Positions 62,401 to 64,000 of a stretch of 64,000 nt of DNA are shown piece by piece. The notes under the pieces were generated by a model, which was not told the origin of the DNA, made no database searches, and saw nothing but the letters and a program-made list of their open reading frames with translations. Positions within the stretch are counted from its first letter, which is position 1. Each line of letters starts with the position of its first letter. Position numbers and translations under genes: made by a program. Source of the stretch: Myxococcus terminator_A (lineage in GTDB: Bacteria; Myxococcota; Myxococcia; Myxococcales; Myxococcaceae); assembly GCA_049194865.1 (NCBI GenBank), contig JBLZWL010000097.1, positions 62,001 through 126,000 on the forward strand, read 5' to 3'.

Positions 62401-64000
62401 CCGTCCACGAGCAGCGCCACCTTGACGCCGAAGGCCAGGGCGTCATCCGCCACCGTGCCTTCGACGGAGAGCGGAACCTTCTCCGTCACCTCCACCGTGC
62501 TGCCCAGGGGCGCGCGGCGGGTGATGAGCGGAGGGGCGTTGCCGACGATGCGGACGAGGACAGTGGAGCCATCCGCCGTGGCGCCATGGCGGTCCACGGC
62601 CGTGGCCTTGATGGCGGCCGAGGTGCCGGCGCTGCCCGCCGGGGGGACGTAGCTGATCTCCCACAGGGGCACTGCGACAATCACCTGAGGCGAGGTGTTG
62701 GGGACGGGGCGCAGCTCCACGCGGGCCGTCTGGGAGGAGCCGATGGGAGCGCCGTCCGCGGTGAAGCGAACGACCTGGAAGTCGAGGGGCGACAGGTTGC
62801 CCGAGGTCCAGTCACCGCTCGTCACGCGAAGAATCTGGGGGAGGCCCTCGATGAGGTTCGCGCCGGGCGTGGGCAGCTCATAGACGACCTGGCGAGTGCT
62901 GGGGCCGGCGGGCGGAACGACCTTGATGTCGAGCATGGCCTGCGACGACTCCTGGTCTCCGGAGTCCACCGCGATGGCGGCGACCTTGAAGGTCGCGCCC
63001 GCGAGCGGTGGTGCCTGGAGGCGCAGCGAGTACGGTGAGGTGTCGTCGATGACGGTGGGCACGCCGTTGACGAGGAAGCTGACGTGTTTGACGGAGCGGT
63101 CGTCCGAGGCCACGGCGCGAACCTCGAAGCTGGCGCCAGCGGCGATGGACGTGGGTCCGGACAGGCGCACCGTGGGGAGACCATCCTGTGCCTCGACGCG
63201 GATGACGTCCGACCAGACAACCTCGTCGATGGTGGTGTGTCGGGCGGTGATGTTCACGCTGCCGGGGCTGCGCGACTCCAACCTCCCCTCGGGAGTGACG
63301 AAGACGATGGCGGCGTCCTCCGAGCTCCAGACGGTGCGGAGGGTCGACGGGGTCAGGTCGATGACCCGGCCTGACTCGGCGTCATCCAGTCGGCCCTCGA
63401 GCTTGAGCTGGAAGGTGTCGCGCACGCGCGCGAGCGTGACGGTGCTCGGGGTGATGCGGACGCCCGCGATGCGCGAGGGGTCGGTGACGATGACCGGCAC
63501 TTCCTTCGTGCGCTCGGCGTAGGTGACCTTGAGGGTGGCTTCGCCCTGGGCGAGCGCGATGACCTCACCGGACTGGGTGACGGCGACGATGGCGGGATTG
63601 CTCGACTCGTAGAGCACACCCCGGCGTCCACCGGAGATGTCCACGTCGCCCGCAATGGCGAAGTTGCCGAAGACCGTGAGCTGCTCGCGGCGGCCCACCT
63701 GGTCCAGCAGGAGCGAGGTGGGATGGGTGGAGATGGAGACGAGCGGGTCGAACGAGGTGGAGCTGGTGAACTCCACCGCGGAGGTGTGGACGGTGCGGCC
63801 GAAGGGGTCCTGGAGAGCGACGTCCGCGATGACGACACCGTCGGGAGGGACCTTGCCGTCGAGCGTGGGGATGAAGAACTGGATGCGGCCAGGGGTGGAG
63901 ACGTGGGGACGGCCGACGATGCGGCGGGCGGTGACGAAGGCCTGGGCCTCGGCTTCGCTGAGGTCACCGAAGACGGTGCGCAGGGCGAGCGCGGAGGCGC
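32421..64000 (-). CDS. Giant modular Ig / beta-propeller / TIG protein, partial (5' end outside)
   Basis: A single frame without a stop from the TGA at 32,421 to the right edge of the window: at least 10,525 residues, incomplete at the N-terminus. A GTG at 63,776 is only an internal codon; the 74 codons above it (such as GRIQFFIPTLDGKVPPDG) continue the same beta-rich style. Order of parts (N to C): a Big_2-like domain near 63,530-63,700; about 21 Ig-like modules to ~55,720; seven superblocks of LVIVD-like propeller, SbsA-like Ig and two IPT/TIG domains to ~42,260; and Ig modules to ~40,700. Then come a propeller (~39,610-40,440), Ig modules, a large propeller stretch (~36,660-38,420) and Ig modules to ~34,840. 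The C-terminus is acidic Cys-rich repeats alternating with PPC-like domains. No transmembrane anchor at the C-terminus; export signal presumably upstream. Likely an adhesin, surface layer or matrix protein. Confidence 0.93.
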   Translation of the reverse strand, partial: ASALALRTVFGDLSEAEAQAFVTARRIVGRPHVSTPGRIQFFIPTLDGKVPPDGVVIADVALQDPFGRTVHTSAVEFTSSTSFDPLVSISTHPTSLLLDQVGRREQLTVFGNFAIAGDVDISGGRRGVLYESSNPAIVAVTQSGEVIALAQGEATLKVTYAERTKEVPVIVTDPSRIAGVRITPSTVTLARVRDTFQLKLEGRLDDAESGRVIDLTPSTLRTVWSSEDAAIVFVTPEGRLESRSPGSVNITARHTTIDEVVWSDVIRVEAQDGLPTVRLSGPTSIAAGASFEVRAVASDDRSVKHVSFLVNGVPTVIDDTSPYSLRLQAPPLAGATFKVAAIAVDSGDQESSQAMLDIKVVPPAGPSTRQVVYELPTPGANLIEGLPQILRVTSGDWTSGNLSPLDFQVVRFTADGAPIGSSQTARVELRPVPNTSPQVIVAVPLWEISYVPPAGSAGTSAAIKATAVDRHGATADGSTVLVRIVGNAPPLITRRAPLGSTVEVTEKVPLSVEGTVADDALAFGVKVALLVDGNAVATTRLDQGGQGGTAEGGQAFKLVWTPPEGSAGRRPRVEIQAIDHGGLERRIGFEAVVKLDGPPSVAIQTPTSTDSYVGGTPVMLTAAASDDSGEAPQVTWKVNGLPVGQSSTPPYRVLWRTPVVEADGTFVVTAIARDAQGHEQSSGAIVVGIRRDLSAPTVNILTPQHLVEVPNSQSLLVTIAGFDEVAPQRVELYLDEEETPFFVDASLGDNAGVSGSFISYTVIPTDKFFLGPLPKETLKLTAHAFDSSGNHKDVSHTVTLKGDRPPTVEFLSPSPGFVGTAATQVPIVLHAEDDVAISRVELFKVLGGTRESIGVATVPPYRFDLLLPSTPGTVQLVAEAVDSAGEKNAGTVSLSLDVTADDEPPMVAFRAPSEGTRVYAGPSRKVDVVVVATDNVRVKNARLFLQDPLQPANPDAPETQVGSGAITGTQEGLYQVFKWSLDVPAAHAGKPLRLRAVVADDGDRTAERRLVLQAVTNAAPVVQLMLPAPRSVVKEGQDVTVTFTVSDDEGVASIAARSGGVTLEPFIGPVNTAIQQKLVVRAPIVTSSTPASERSVGIIAKDVSPVPQFGHEDVLLDVIDDLEHPTALLLSPIPGTATQPLQVANRSSLGLRVDVSDDVRVSRVTVVLDGVEIQPAAPQPPYLRASQEDLEEVRVPNPQGPGDILVSRRYVGTFSGTVPLKRTNEDPANTAPERHVIWARAYDPAGNPTDTSKVEFDIVSVEDKLPPVVRVSLKGVPNAQSCVAGSQVGLHVQASDDSQVESLSVRFEGGEDLNEDLEQLPDTLPAASVSLSGPFTLPPLINGETRTVSFEATATDSKGHTTVSAYSCLLVADTAPVVRWVSPTSGDLIEEQRYQGALELQDDVGLRAAWLVASTSEVKAVTPNDFALHASGLVGTPQTPFALANYAVPVATLSFGGQPASGGTPGAPFTFSVTGEDGAVRVTPQVALTSDSAPGFLRLKVASDTQGAEARVTYHLRPRVQLSPDAQAELANFKTLFPSGDLTKTRVLTLDAGNQYEADLGFPKNAVEVEQILVELRARGGDSRPVLVSELALRYQSGQPYQVRSAAGGQRLTVDPLSTLLNPGQLSSRQVGFRIPSSWTSPDARLTTVAVDTRGVVTKDARSLRVVPDTVVPTVSIVGLGESPTAVRGQPLKVRMRVADNASLSHVRLLMDGVSQGDTLLVGTSQEVEVSIQREALGAAELYAQSVDRAGNETVSLPAYVQIVSDAPPTLQMDRLVAVGETLYRTELEGGFVSLLQNKSATLHFTVKDDVGVQSVTTTFGSGAPQTQTFAPPQVGSRALSVSVTPPVGPEGLPTVLTITVKDTANQEKSARLVIESRRPRAPQLAILEPAQDGYLVEGSIQLRLGALAADDTKVTGVEFFVNGKPALQLEERDGVVVPTLFDPDGNPVAADVTVRDTLTALRVGPEEISRFRIFRGLLALPPGFVRLDPTRTESFVLLRVEATDLEGNRSSVERRIRIAEDTGLPVANVLRPSLGRDIIENTPVLIQVQAHDNAFVDRVEIYAGPSAEGLKLVHVAGGFPSENGLPGSPFDVYSPVVTFQHSVPKLSELGGLDSVPYFIATRARDISGNLGELEYQQIDVVRDREPALSILSPSDGTTAVASNLLPVILSAEDDVAVTSVSLYLDGAETPVATLNQPPFRFLVPVPETAGGTLRLQGRAVDSFGHIVNSQTVVLSVAVDQPPTVAIAQPAHGAIVTEGRDFSVLVAAQDDVEVQRVEVTVEGGVDGVLRFASATRPYSFRVPLPHGSASKSLTIRANARDSSGKTVHAQAVTVLAKADTQDPVVKLVSPANGSAMVTGLRLDVEARAEDNVGVAGVSFLLEVGSGEAKQVAYVPAPPYRFSYLVPKDLVPDNGASVQLKFTAKAVDLSNRSATDTVTVNAIDDKPPTVALKNPPFKVVAKLPSSFHAQTGDDVAVAHVTFLVGPTKDSLAEVGRRFQLPFEHIYVADPADVGKRLWIAARAVDTAGQSTQSEPIAFNVVADQLPTVELTRPEADGTVFAGARLRLEANAIDVDSGLESVSFFVDGRKVATALAPAGIPGRPNAYVASFVAPIGSGSREFFIKAVAVDKAGQEAETPARKVGTIPDTTAPAVELVDPPHLDVVTEGDPLLLSAFAADNAGIHDVGFLASYTSESGETVSGEVGASAVAGTSSANRPQYRYSWLVPTPLAGKSVTLHARAKDLSGNTTSSQAVQVEAGMRPSRTPYKPFGGSGESTRLSALALDGAGLGVVGATGLPLGAPVRRGVEFFRVTDAPLEALVAHPLEGVPVASAFHGRLVLVSVRHDLAARNGELVLFDTSNAGNITRRGSIELSGHDVGGVVAAGQLAFVANGHQGVVVVDLSNVDYPQRLTTLPTNGPALDVGVLGDKLLVAAGSGGLRVFDLLDPELGELGHAAVPGGAETLEVVGERVHVGCQGATASLAVVDVRAAPRVLSLLSHALGRADVMATGQRSVSGLGNVSVSTVQLIDQASRPVKGLLTASIIDDEGLATTSVRANLPAALDVSMTGDGLMTLFGHQGVAEFTLPRFIVTDTTPGNGAEQVALGAPELALSVGFSQPVDPATVSSARVILREGLLNGRVLTTEARVSPTDSYRIELLLPAGVKLARGKEHSITVEAGVGSTFQRTLEKRYLSRFRTRTEEGTVPRVDRVEPRAGPVDGGTRVTIRGANFESGARVYFSNAEATEVSVSESKTVLTVRTPQQVEGPVKVTVVNPGGLHGSLLGGFIYMDILQVSFVSPASGPLAGGQEVELSGAGFQQGAEVYFRGQGAQTARGSLAPSAIVLSPGRMRVTTPGGGFGPADIFVSNPDGQLAMAENAYLYTNLSTTKRIGRYQPAVDGTEGRPSSRLPQGRPGSLALEKGRAYLLSDASIQQGADVIEVLKRSTQGALSIVDISVPENSEVMGGVSFPPPYQPKALVVRERIAYVAAEAAELTHVDMVGEGGPSLLVVDASVGTQPRLVMALPYEGKAHDLAVVDDLALVAAGDSGLAVFSLVEPLRPTLLGSVRSFLMKGSVRTPSIEKVRMLGRHAVLLARSGNDVATLVVDLARPGFPVVGETQDLGDLAIHSGRGLSSSGEVASTVSLAPPTQPRKVAQLSALVGTRFSLSALGTHLGVNAGAGVVQLSAVSELAAPLAVDAVDLWPATLLSDVGIDQGVVAATISTVYSPPSQPTPNDGFVVIAVPFPMVMAVRPAPYATGVPTTETLVADLNLAVREASSVNARLYRMDGSSEGEELPVLVTQQVSAAGVHQLVIDPTQTLRALTRHRLVISGLQTLGTNGSLMPGRFVTEFETSQDTVARQVVVDSISPREGPVAGGTLVTLKGSGFETGLEVRLGGAPAELESFSANQLVVRTPASTVDGAASLEVRNPSGSSLTRAGAFIYTKSLSLLAVTPGRGPASGGTKVLLRGTGFTTSGTVQVRFGNTPALRVRVLGMERIEAYTPNGLRGAVDVTVAQSDGTSATLEDAYIFDQPTDSAVAFQGAIHDMVTIGDHVYMVGAGGLRIVDLSGLYLKGRLAGTPIPPERRNEVIDEDSDRRDDRIIGTWSYLGGDLLSIAYASEWNDRLFIGAGATQDGSSYTAGTVLELDISNPATPKMVRSTAAGNGAAFGLDLRGDRLLAAAGKGGLRSFDITNAAFLLNTLGDPLLPEVSALAVEEELAVVGTGTWTPGHRFTGGHLHTVRVDRMPAQQGSLPLDVQRVRLRRDHVAVVAAGTEGLVLVDVSNPAHPVRGASVGTNTLKGFASDVRLVGDVAYVAVGAAGVAVVDLSDLLNPRLLHHVAGASGGSAERVAVAGGRIVSARNRGNAGWALEFGPAAELTLVSASVKAGDVVPLDVPSLLLTFSTTVTAESARQAVSLTVDGTEWLGTGATGADLEAGSATEPVSTVLIRFRPENPLPSHAKLKLSVSTALLTLDSKHLLSPFEVEFDAAHAPGSRPEIAQVVPRVGPTGGGSIVQILGRNFAAATTVLIGGERATVWPSGIPSSTLLEVKVPPGVPGLADVVVINGVLDENGALESGSGLWDRRAGGFLYKAPLNITSATPRFLNPFGGSQMRVRGVGFLPDWAYGALGGPKVYVGTLLASSVQVLSTEELAVTAPIGSFGTDGFAEVRVTSSLPDNQGSGESVGEPEVSRLERKVGYGLERGRTPQAQGAPTSTDGVATVSAFRTKALAADLDEPLYLYSSAGASINGNRLPKDLNARYIQGGRYFDAYTAGTFDVRNAGQPVASVGQTVNPKVEKVDRLQAILFGYLPSDTPWPEFDLTPDSLDVATLPGQVLIANGAAGLAVTTANDRAMTELGRAKFGDWGGPEFATRLLPTPMGSWVAFNKMVPNPPPDAGPCVGSEPAAGQGGILRLLDTRYPADPLLVGTLSPGGEPYGLTMHGGKLFVATGHHEGAHYCDNPEGTLPPPPEYSLGGGAGGGQRTTYHAKTARPEGHLEIYDAARPGATLLKRLTFPANLTDVVVVGNTAIVAAAELGLRFIDISNPAQAVELECPNPEQPLDCARIDFDESLSNTPGQPQRLRLLGDMLFVSAKEGGVVLVDVSNPRAPKLVSGGNTEPAMDVALAGDRLLLAGGDRLTELQVPFSFVTGVNPERGAIITPDSPVLTVRFNRSIFAPSVVPASVQLLGEDGQPALNAQGQPAVVQLAVERDDMKRLYTVKASVQGTLKAEEDYTLLVTTGVKDERGGDLLKDFRATFTTGKANSRVPSLKSVSPTTLARATGGSLTLKGSGFTGTEQVRIGANVVTCTLSTCPRSNGDTEMVLAAPGAQQAGPVDVTVTHPGGPKSELAFALFYIDDPAVAHATLSPDHGPVGGGTRATLVFDQSVLQPGMKVRFGETTMADDVDIVDLRTVRFTVPAANTPGMETVSLVIPGATPETTLDWDVATFAYDLPFGTNLGLPGYPPKEVSELRLSGNTLYVGVGAPAHAVGLDIFDVTLEERPIRLGGVRTDAPVNSLDVSGHLVLLAEGAGVTVVDVADSKRPYIAGRATTGGIATGVRIEGTLAYVSVTQPGAASGQIQVFELVGPQPVFVRSIPLYPEDGLALDLGANRFYVLTSNINASGGNGLRLAIHDRLGARLGGVVVDAGVSTDQLMRARISVRSGRAYVTVGRRLYVFDVSTTHEGQPVLLQSTLLDAEGSGLTWFGGSLWVATRGAGRTVVEIAPAELLAVGSFPEPDSLAPVGTEVRIDFSLPVALDSLVPGAFSVKAFSTAFPAGRVVTGVSRVEATALRTSSLFFTPDVADVFQPGEQVEVSLAAGGVKSTLSEEGLSRPLATSVFFKFKVDQAGRQRPAITTVTPSSGLRTETTTVRIDGTHLGGTGLVVSVGGTPITGAGNVVWDAGTGALIVRIPLSSVAGPAAVQVAYSDGMQATQLGAFTYRDALQLSAPVPDHASQQGGVEVALMGTGFLPGMEVFFGDAHSFTVNVRTSGQATAVAPPHAAGLVDVKARLTLPTHDGGTQQREAVRLSSFLYGAGAMARLETPPLRHVLVDRGVLYASIGGEVDVTGPHGAAVEGGGLRSQSQGGLFIADLSEQTAVRQMARVMFSDSGKSGAYQLAKVGNVLYVAAGTGGLKVLDVTRPSASSVTYSLPGTGATVAVAAGGDMVYAADAAGIRAYRTTENPQPRQTYQRLIQGGVTALALNGHYLLASAEGVGGARLLVLDARRGDLEQVGEVPLIGSARHITTEGSRAYVSLGAKAQVSVIELQTPSQPSLVGALLLTDVMNNGRVSAEQTRVAAGIAYVAAGGGKVQRFRVPHTGSPTALEHALVQGDANTLAMMDKYLMVGTLVLDKNGRAVELPIQSPDTGHGELAGTIASVMLDHLEVRGSIPAEGETVPVGTKPTVLLSELPSTSTLDQVRLETSTGQAVTGSVEARSDEGGARAIFTPSPVLSVGTRYVLKVGSTLADLQGGELGTDTEVRFQTATQATVSGPTLGEVSPAYGLTAGGETVTLHGTGFMSGCTVLIGGKPAGATSGGSCAVSQGGKVIQVIAPPGVAGAASVEVRNPDGLSVSRLGAYRYLPVPKLTKVEPTFAETMSRAQVRLHGEGFYAGSRVTFSGVPASATTVDVSGVLTATVPDGIVGPVDVRVETPTGGGAVGSVLAGGFTFTLAKREELQAGGPASALVGTTLLQARDSDLVAIDLSTSGNKLELGRVPGVSGAMSLAVSGSRAVLLGTNVVVRYELGACGSGPGVPCAPVELDRVPLVAGAYLTSVAVGPGASTVAVAGGGELVLLGEMREASQTRDRLVVLAQHSLSPSRIAALGVVGDALAVLLEQNQVSRVELRSLKDGELKVLGTVGGLAGMAMDLSVEGSRIAVAAGASAYVLEAMDPTAPRSLGSWTSTGDFASVPSAVALSGPWLIAAGTGRASWIDTTPSTTFVERTFFTHTASYQPRPLVGDGFVLVTTLSGRTQLFDTLPYPTVRHMSPRPGGVLPLNAPVSVSVASELSLSVVAGSSILLLDGTTVVPATVTPSGSTLRSQPTSALVSGRDYSARVTLGPTSYKGGTVLGDWTYSFRGDAEASGVSVSEIAPDHGPLTGGTVVTLDGSGFAPDSQVFFGLKPATDDPTHEALATQLRVLAPATQHAGPVLVRVVSGSDVAEVPGGFVYNTPLSVSEVAPNRVDHAGQWVRLTGTGFTRGLEVRFTQNGPPAQLMNFATNRVDVRIPAGGTGWVPLYLSQPGASLVLEQSLHRGDLKAPGQMPEYLPAGSVPLAQKTFSATFDEPVRLGVAPEALTTAVMTNVTTGTVLAGTLSVTGSTVTFTRPAGAANLESTKGYMLTLTNVYDVVGNVQPAPWPKTFYAVDVLDPTVALAFDGRTTPVHNSTLGVGTEYTFVVSGTDTGPGPLNLELSVDGQELARVSPYEPKYRHTWRSIPAGGKSTLVARAVDGSGNDATVTAIVNLTNDRLPTVSFTEPALAAVQGKEGETLALRVSAEDPEQLSSIELSMDGQPLRRVTGLTGTTSVLEETLPLVLTGAVNEVHELVAVATDSRGQTSAPALLQVTVERDNEDPVVAWVLPTQGAKISSGASLELRASVSDNNRVVRTTFHQLMGTTEPKQLATFAGVPAPVRWVAPSVSEDTLVKLRVYAVDARGNDMESTVELTVLGATSSATKPMVSLRTPSVGSTLWEGNEVEVAVDVSAPAGVASVRLELDLQSVTLTHEPWSHRFQVPVLVNDKPYRVAVRAVATDVDGLQSEPLVQIFQVQNSSLPTPIIQVATRPVGPMWLGGSQLQVKAEAGAMTPVPSLTVGGVAFSGTDGRYTLPRGPEGAPVVARVEALETGSQRLASVKTGALAVFARGDESVKPEPSLPVVAVAARSDAWAVLREDSVGEAVVELRSRSTLAVIGTRRVKGRGVGLAFVENRLAVAVRRGGAGVVELLSLPDLTVTSVNVRRAPTALAAVRGALLVVGTDEGLEVYTASGQVAGRLPGEPVKGLSVSGTRALVLGETRLTSVDVSTPHAPTVKASVAVANADLVVAAGEDRACVLGGTMLRCFEESGVHLTLLGTEPTTLDVPAQSASVFGPWLVVGTTQGLRVHDIRSEPASGGAYPVGVGHYPTLAGAAVITAGDILTADARSVARLPLGRGPDEPVVSLVAPATGVAGSRIALTTGVSDEVDPFNAYVSELKVNGRTVEVLDGRLPDSVDLPLTGTSAHLELWVHDQAGNSEKAEDVVALTTATSGPEFVSLEAPEQVLEGTRMTVVPRFVDPARVKTVTVSLMDGATVLRSVTVTSPALSAVLSVPMVGTGTGHGITLVATATDGSETAISTPRSVLVFTNDKPAGTPFTVTPAVAQASEGQPVSMTVAFQGDVPERYTVSFAVGLSQVTLEEQMLLASPATVATPRMPLLATGAGSVQAWVTARLVDGDGRESVAHAQVLVVPDETLPSIAALDVTPSGTVVAAGSMVTAKLTATDGSLPVVEQGLRVKLGDVLVATGGPLLSYTVPVGTPVGTVLRVEGWAKDLQGNVSDGGPADFRVREVVAPTMSDGSVVVAGDFAGAVDVALLGELVVAATPKGVAVGRLVRDAATVTVTPLGMVRLEGTPLSLAVQGRHVLVAMAEGGLKVVDVSRPEQPRLVGATQNTSVMSLKGASRAFVAEQGMSWIDEVILTQPAAPRLISYASRSVPYVTTPLLAVTGERMFYASLKRLYVRPVAVPTSQTSVDLLDNVRLVDVDGAMLVAGTTRGVQVVAVGTSSLVAQGEAVLGTGTRALAVSRGRAYVAGDDGVLRTVDVSEPYAPRVLAQESLSARALRVSGGVLLAATESGLVVKVLSEGPSEGTTPSALGTWSNTDDAVVGLSPARRGVVVAAGLAGASLVDLAIPSRPTRQLSVSVLKAVRQIERVGGDTFLLNGTAMSVLTDANTTGAFVVDSTRGSRLSSGVGSVERFHATPGRLWTVSAGVVATASLPDVLSVKKLDLQGPTLDVAGDERWAVIARGPAGFTWVELDRAGDILRRESIASEPTNVVALGGELLLAGNDSGFRVYALDSAGSLVARSTVSTPGPVRRIRLSGRLALVTTEQGVQLWDVATTTPGLKATLVAPDARDAVLAGDQVVVARGFSGVTVFTAPSSLAAPTATLQLSAAPLVVVPGTLVPFEARVSGARVDDALLLVDGVPFAHLEPGAASGQWWVPETALPGSELRLQVRARAVHGVEGLSEERVIRVATPPAQGEPWVSVEDPDWYDPFAVGQSVPITAYVSGGTPPYTVTASLEDVFLGVLTPKVGSDGYYSGSVRLPTHLVEYPALYVDVVDALGQPARGEVTINVRGSASPPADLQGMPRRLFASPAKNVLQLSAMDDGSSTLRLYVDGEVVASNFSSEEGVRNTLDFTLDLSGKHAGDVVTLRVVVEDTLGQRLDSGVRSYVLLAPVAIPTIESFSANNARVEGTEAYVQVNAEDVDGDLDTVSAWVIYGATYVSPTQIEGGGTPEFIGGGLNGALETSFYLPFLTDPRLEGKNTVVVMALAIDQMGHEARRYTEVRLDANAEPWISFSVVSWPSNLPLAAGHTVGYQVSAWDDLAMSTLSVVATLPNGNVVAASVDCPESGTCFLTLSSLTLTEGTLRLSAVGTDIRGRSVTQTHEEPVVANRAPWFSLSARSSYAAVGIPATVDATFFDERQLQSLEVLAGSAVLLSEGPVAVSVYSGYKRTASFTPVAEGPLTFTASAVDMLNASATSAPLTLPVYAANAGAACMAAVPLPQGVNFRPLLRSQEAPVAWPCGVATMSQQGSWHSLPFDGPVESLTLTSTGGWYLPFFTFVQDMAGPDGCTPLEGQATCRTSTVMSITTGPMSKDAKVYIPSLSSTQGILLERARLGIGAKCTPGDSNFVCGHGVCSEEEGEQSLDGSPVFRCQGSQCGDGKNNDDGDIVHDYPSDPGCESPEDDDEMDPPTEPTCSDGEDNDGDGLVDWPEDPGCGSAAGTSEDGDGESCAAPIDLTQEASVGLDQMAMLPIDFGGAADDHRLTCSTENQVDRVVGIRMPGPGLVIVGAETQLSGLSLRNSCADDNRAITCDVKLEAASEVFTSARVDEGGVVYAIAEGTGTAQLRVHGILDDDAVCDPLQPWFRCAEDQHCRPKELEGGGVSITEFQCRVSRCDDGMDSDGDGKKDFPNDPGCSDPMDDDEQDPIPAPACGDQVDSEPVGQEDGWIDFAEGSSGDPSCLSAGDDDEVACGELLSTQGLPLTPVVIQGTTRFADIAASAGCSDSRYVRARAYDFVAPVAGTYRFRVDSSLSQARPFLSLREESCRGEVITACRSRQSSGGAMGVVTLAANERVVVVIEAWDAVDFTLTVELPFACGNGRDDDGDGRIDYPEEPGCESSRDESEVDPAVLPVCADGVDNDGDGQSDYPLDADCHAASGTTERTNCQGVEGVHLTDPLPIWTAANTSGTSSINHDQDTCSYWSEAPEKVFFWVAPAAGTYVIDTEGSSIGTVVAVYPRSCEPERILACDGRSRHNGTPEVRIPLDAQQAITIVVDGYEDTEVGSIRLSIREE
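32842..34325 (-). repeat. Six acidic Cys repeats, CxDGxDxDGDGxxDxPxDPGC
   Basis: Approximate places: 34,260-34,325 (CGDGKNNDDGDIVHDYPSDPGC without its last residues), 34,150-34,212 (CSDGEDNDGDGLVDW), 33,555-33,615 (CDDGMDSDGDGKKDF), 33,420-33,505 (degenerate, with an insertion), 32,950-33,015 (CGNGRDDDGDGRIDY) and 32,842-32,900 (CADGVDNDGDGQSDY). Each is followed by a D/E cluster. Three PPC-like beta-sandwich domains lie between and after them, the last closing the protein. EF-hand-like Ca2+ binding and disulfides are inferred. Confidence 0.8.
36660..41960 (-). repeat. Mixed Ig modules with two extra propeller stretches
   Basis: Ig modules (PTVSFTEPALAAVQGKEG, KPMVSLRTPSVGSTLWEG) run to ~40,700. 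A propeller-like stretch follows at 39,610-40,440 (WLVVGTTQGLRVHDIRS) and Ig modules at 38,440-39,600. A longer propeller stretch lies at 36,660-38,420 (GGLKVVDVSRPEQPRLVG), long enough for two propellers. TIG domains are absent here. Confidence 0.7.
42270..55720 (-). repeat. Seven superblocks: propeller, SbsA-like Ig, two TIG
   Basis: Approximate limits: 53,870-55,720; 51,935-53,855; 49,990-51,920; 47,690-49,900; 45,940-47,670; 44,020-45,925; 42,270-44,010. Each holds LVIVD-like strands (VVVVDLSNVDYPQRL, LVLVDVSNPAHPVRG, VVLVDVSNPRAPKLV). An SbsA-like Ig follows (LALSVGFSQPVDPATV, LTVRFNRSIFAPSVV). A TIG pair ends the block: VEPRAGPVDGGTRVTIRGANF then VSFVSPASGPLAGGQEVELSG. The spacing is about 1.75-2.2 kb per block. 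The domain identities follow known IPT/TIG and LVIVD motifs. Confidence 0.82.
55720..63530 (-). repeat. Array of about 21 Ig-like modules in the giant protein
   Basis: Units of roughly 95-120 residues, each opening with a P-x-[VL]-x-[IVLF]-x-x-P motif and a G-x-x-[VL] turn. Examples are PPTVEFLSPSPG, PPTVAIAQPAHGAIVTEG and LPTVELTRPEADGTVFAG. They contain a central A-x-D-[DN]-x-x-[VI] strand and end in [AV]-x-[AD]-x-[SA]-G. The copies are too diverged to be recent DNA duplications. Fold inferred as bacterial Ig-like. Confidence 0.8.

Noticed and set aside
63774..63776. GTG as the start of the giant gene
   Set aside because: The frame stays open for 74 codons to the edge in the same beta-rich style, so it is internal.
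32421..63776. Giant gene repeats as CRISPR or a DNA-level satellite
   Set aside because: Repeats are protein-level modules of ~95-640 residues with diverged DNA; no short identical repeats with spacers.

Overview
The window is GC-rich, tightly packed DNA of a myxobacterium. Myxococcaceae (Myxococcus, Corallococcus or a close relative) is my inference from the strong third-position GC, the many secreted lipoproteins, the paired signal peptidases beside lepA, and the acidic Cys-rich repeats typical of large secreted deltaproteobacterial proteins. No phage, IS element, CRISPR array or rRNA is visible. One tRNA gene is present.

Left part (1-32.4 kb), mostly housekeeping. gltA (citrate synthase) converges with a long-chain acyl-CoA ligase. 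Then come a zinc-ribbon protein with an acidic tail, an exported bifunctional-nuclease-domain protein and pyruvate kinase. From about 17.3 kb down to 6.4 kb nearly everything lies on the minus strand in two likely transcription units. The first is an RHH regulator, UDP-glucuronate decarboxylase and a sugar epimerase. The second is lepA, lepB, lepB, pyrB, pyrC, carA and an unknown gene, with 1-4 nt overlaps inside pyrB-pyrC-carA. From 17.4 to 26.7 kb lie a Ca-repeat lipoprotein, a cupin, a SPOR protein, an HU/IHF-like protein, a lipoprotein, mnmA, a CCA-adding enzyme, a kelch/Cys-rich lipoprotein, and a TetR/MFS pair with a palindromic operator. Then follow a secreted protein with duplicated carbohydrate-binding-like ends, tRNA-Arg(CCU) with a strong terminator, an unknown gene, an Ig-like lipoprotein and a 58-residue membrane protein.

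Right half (32.4-64.0 kb): a single minus-strand reading frame fills everything from 32,421 to the window edge and is still open there. It encodes at least 10,525 residues (about 1.1 MDa by average residue mass). From N to C it has about 20 Ig-like modules and then seven copies of a roughly 640-residue superblock. Each superblock is an LVIVD-type beta-propeller, an SbsA-like Ig domain and two IPT/TIG domains. Further Ig modules with two more propeller stretches follow. The C-terminus alternates acidic CxDGxDxDGDG repeats with PPC-like beta-sandwiches. This giant modular protein, presumably exported, is the outstanding element of the window; its start and any export signal lie outside.

Functionally, the left half gives central metabolism (TCA entry, glycolysis exit, pyrimidine synthesis), translation and tRNA maturation, and secretion (LepA/LepB). 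The accessory genes are mostly exported proteins, fitting an organism with a heavy secretory load.
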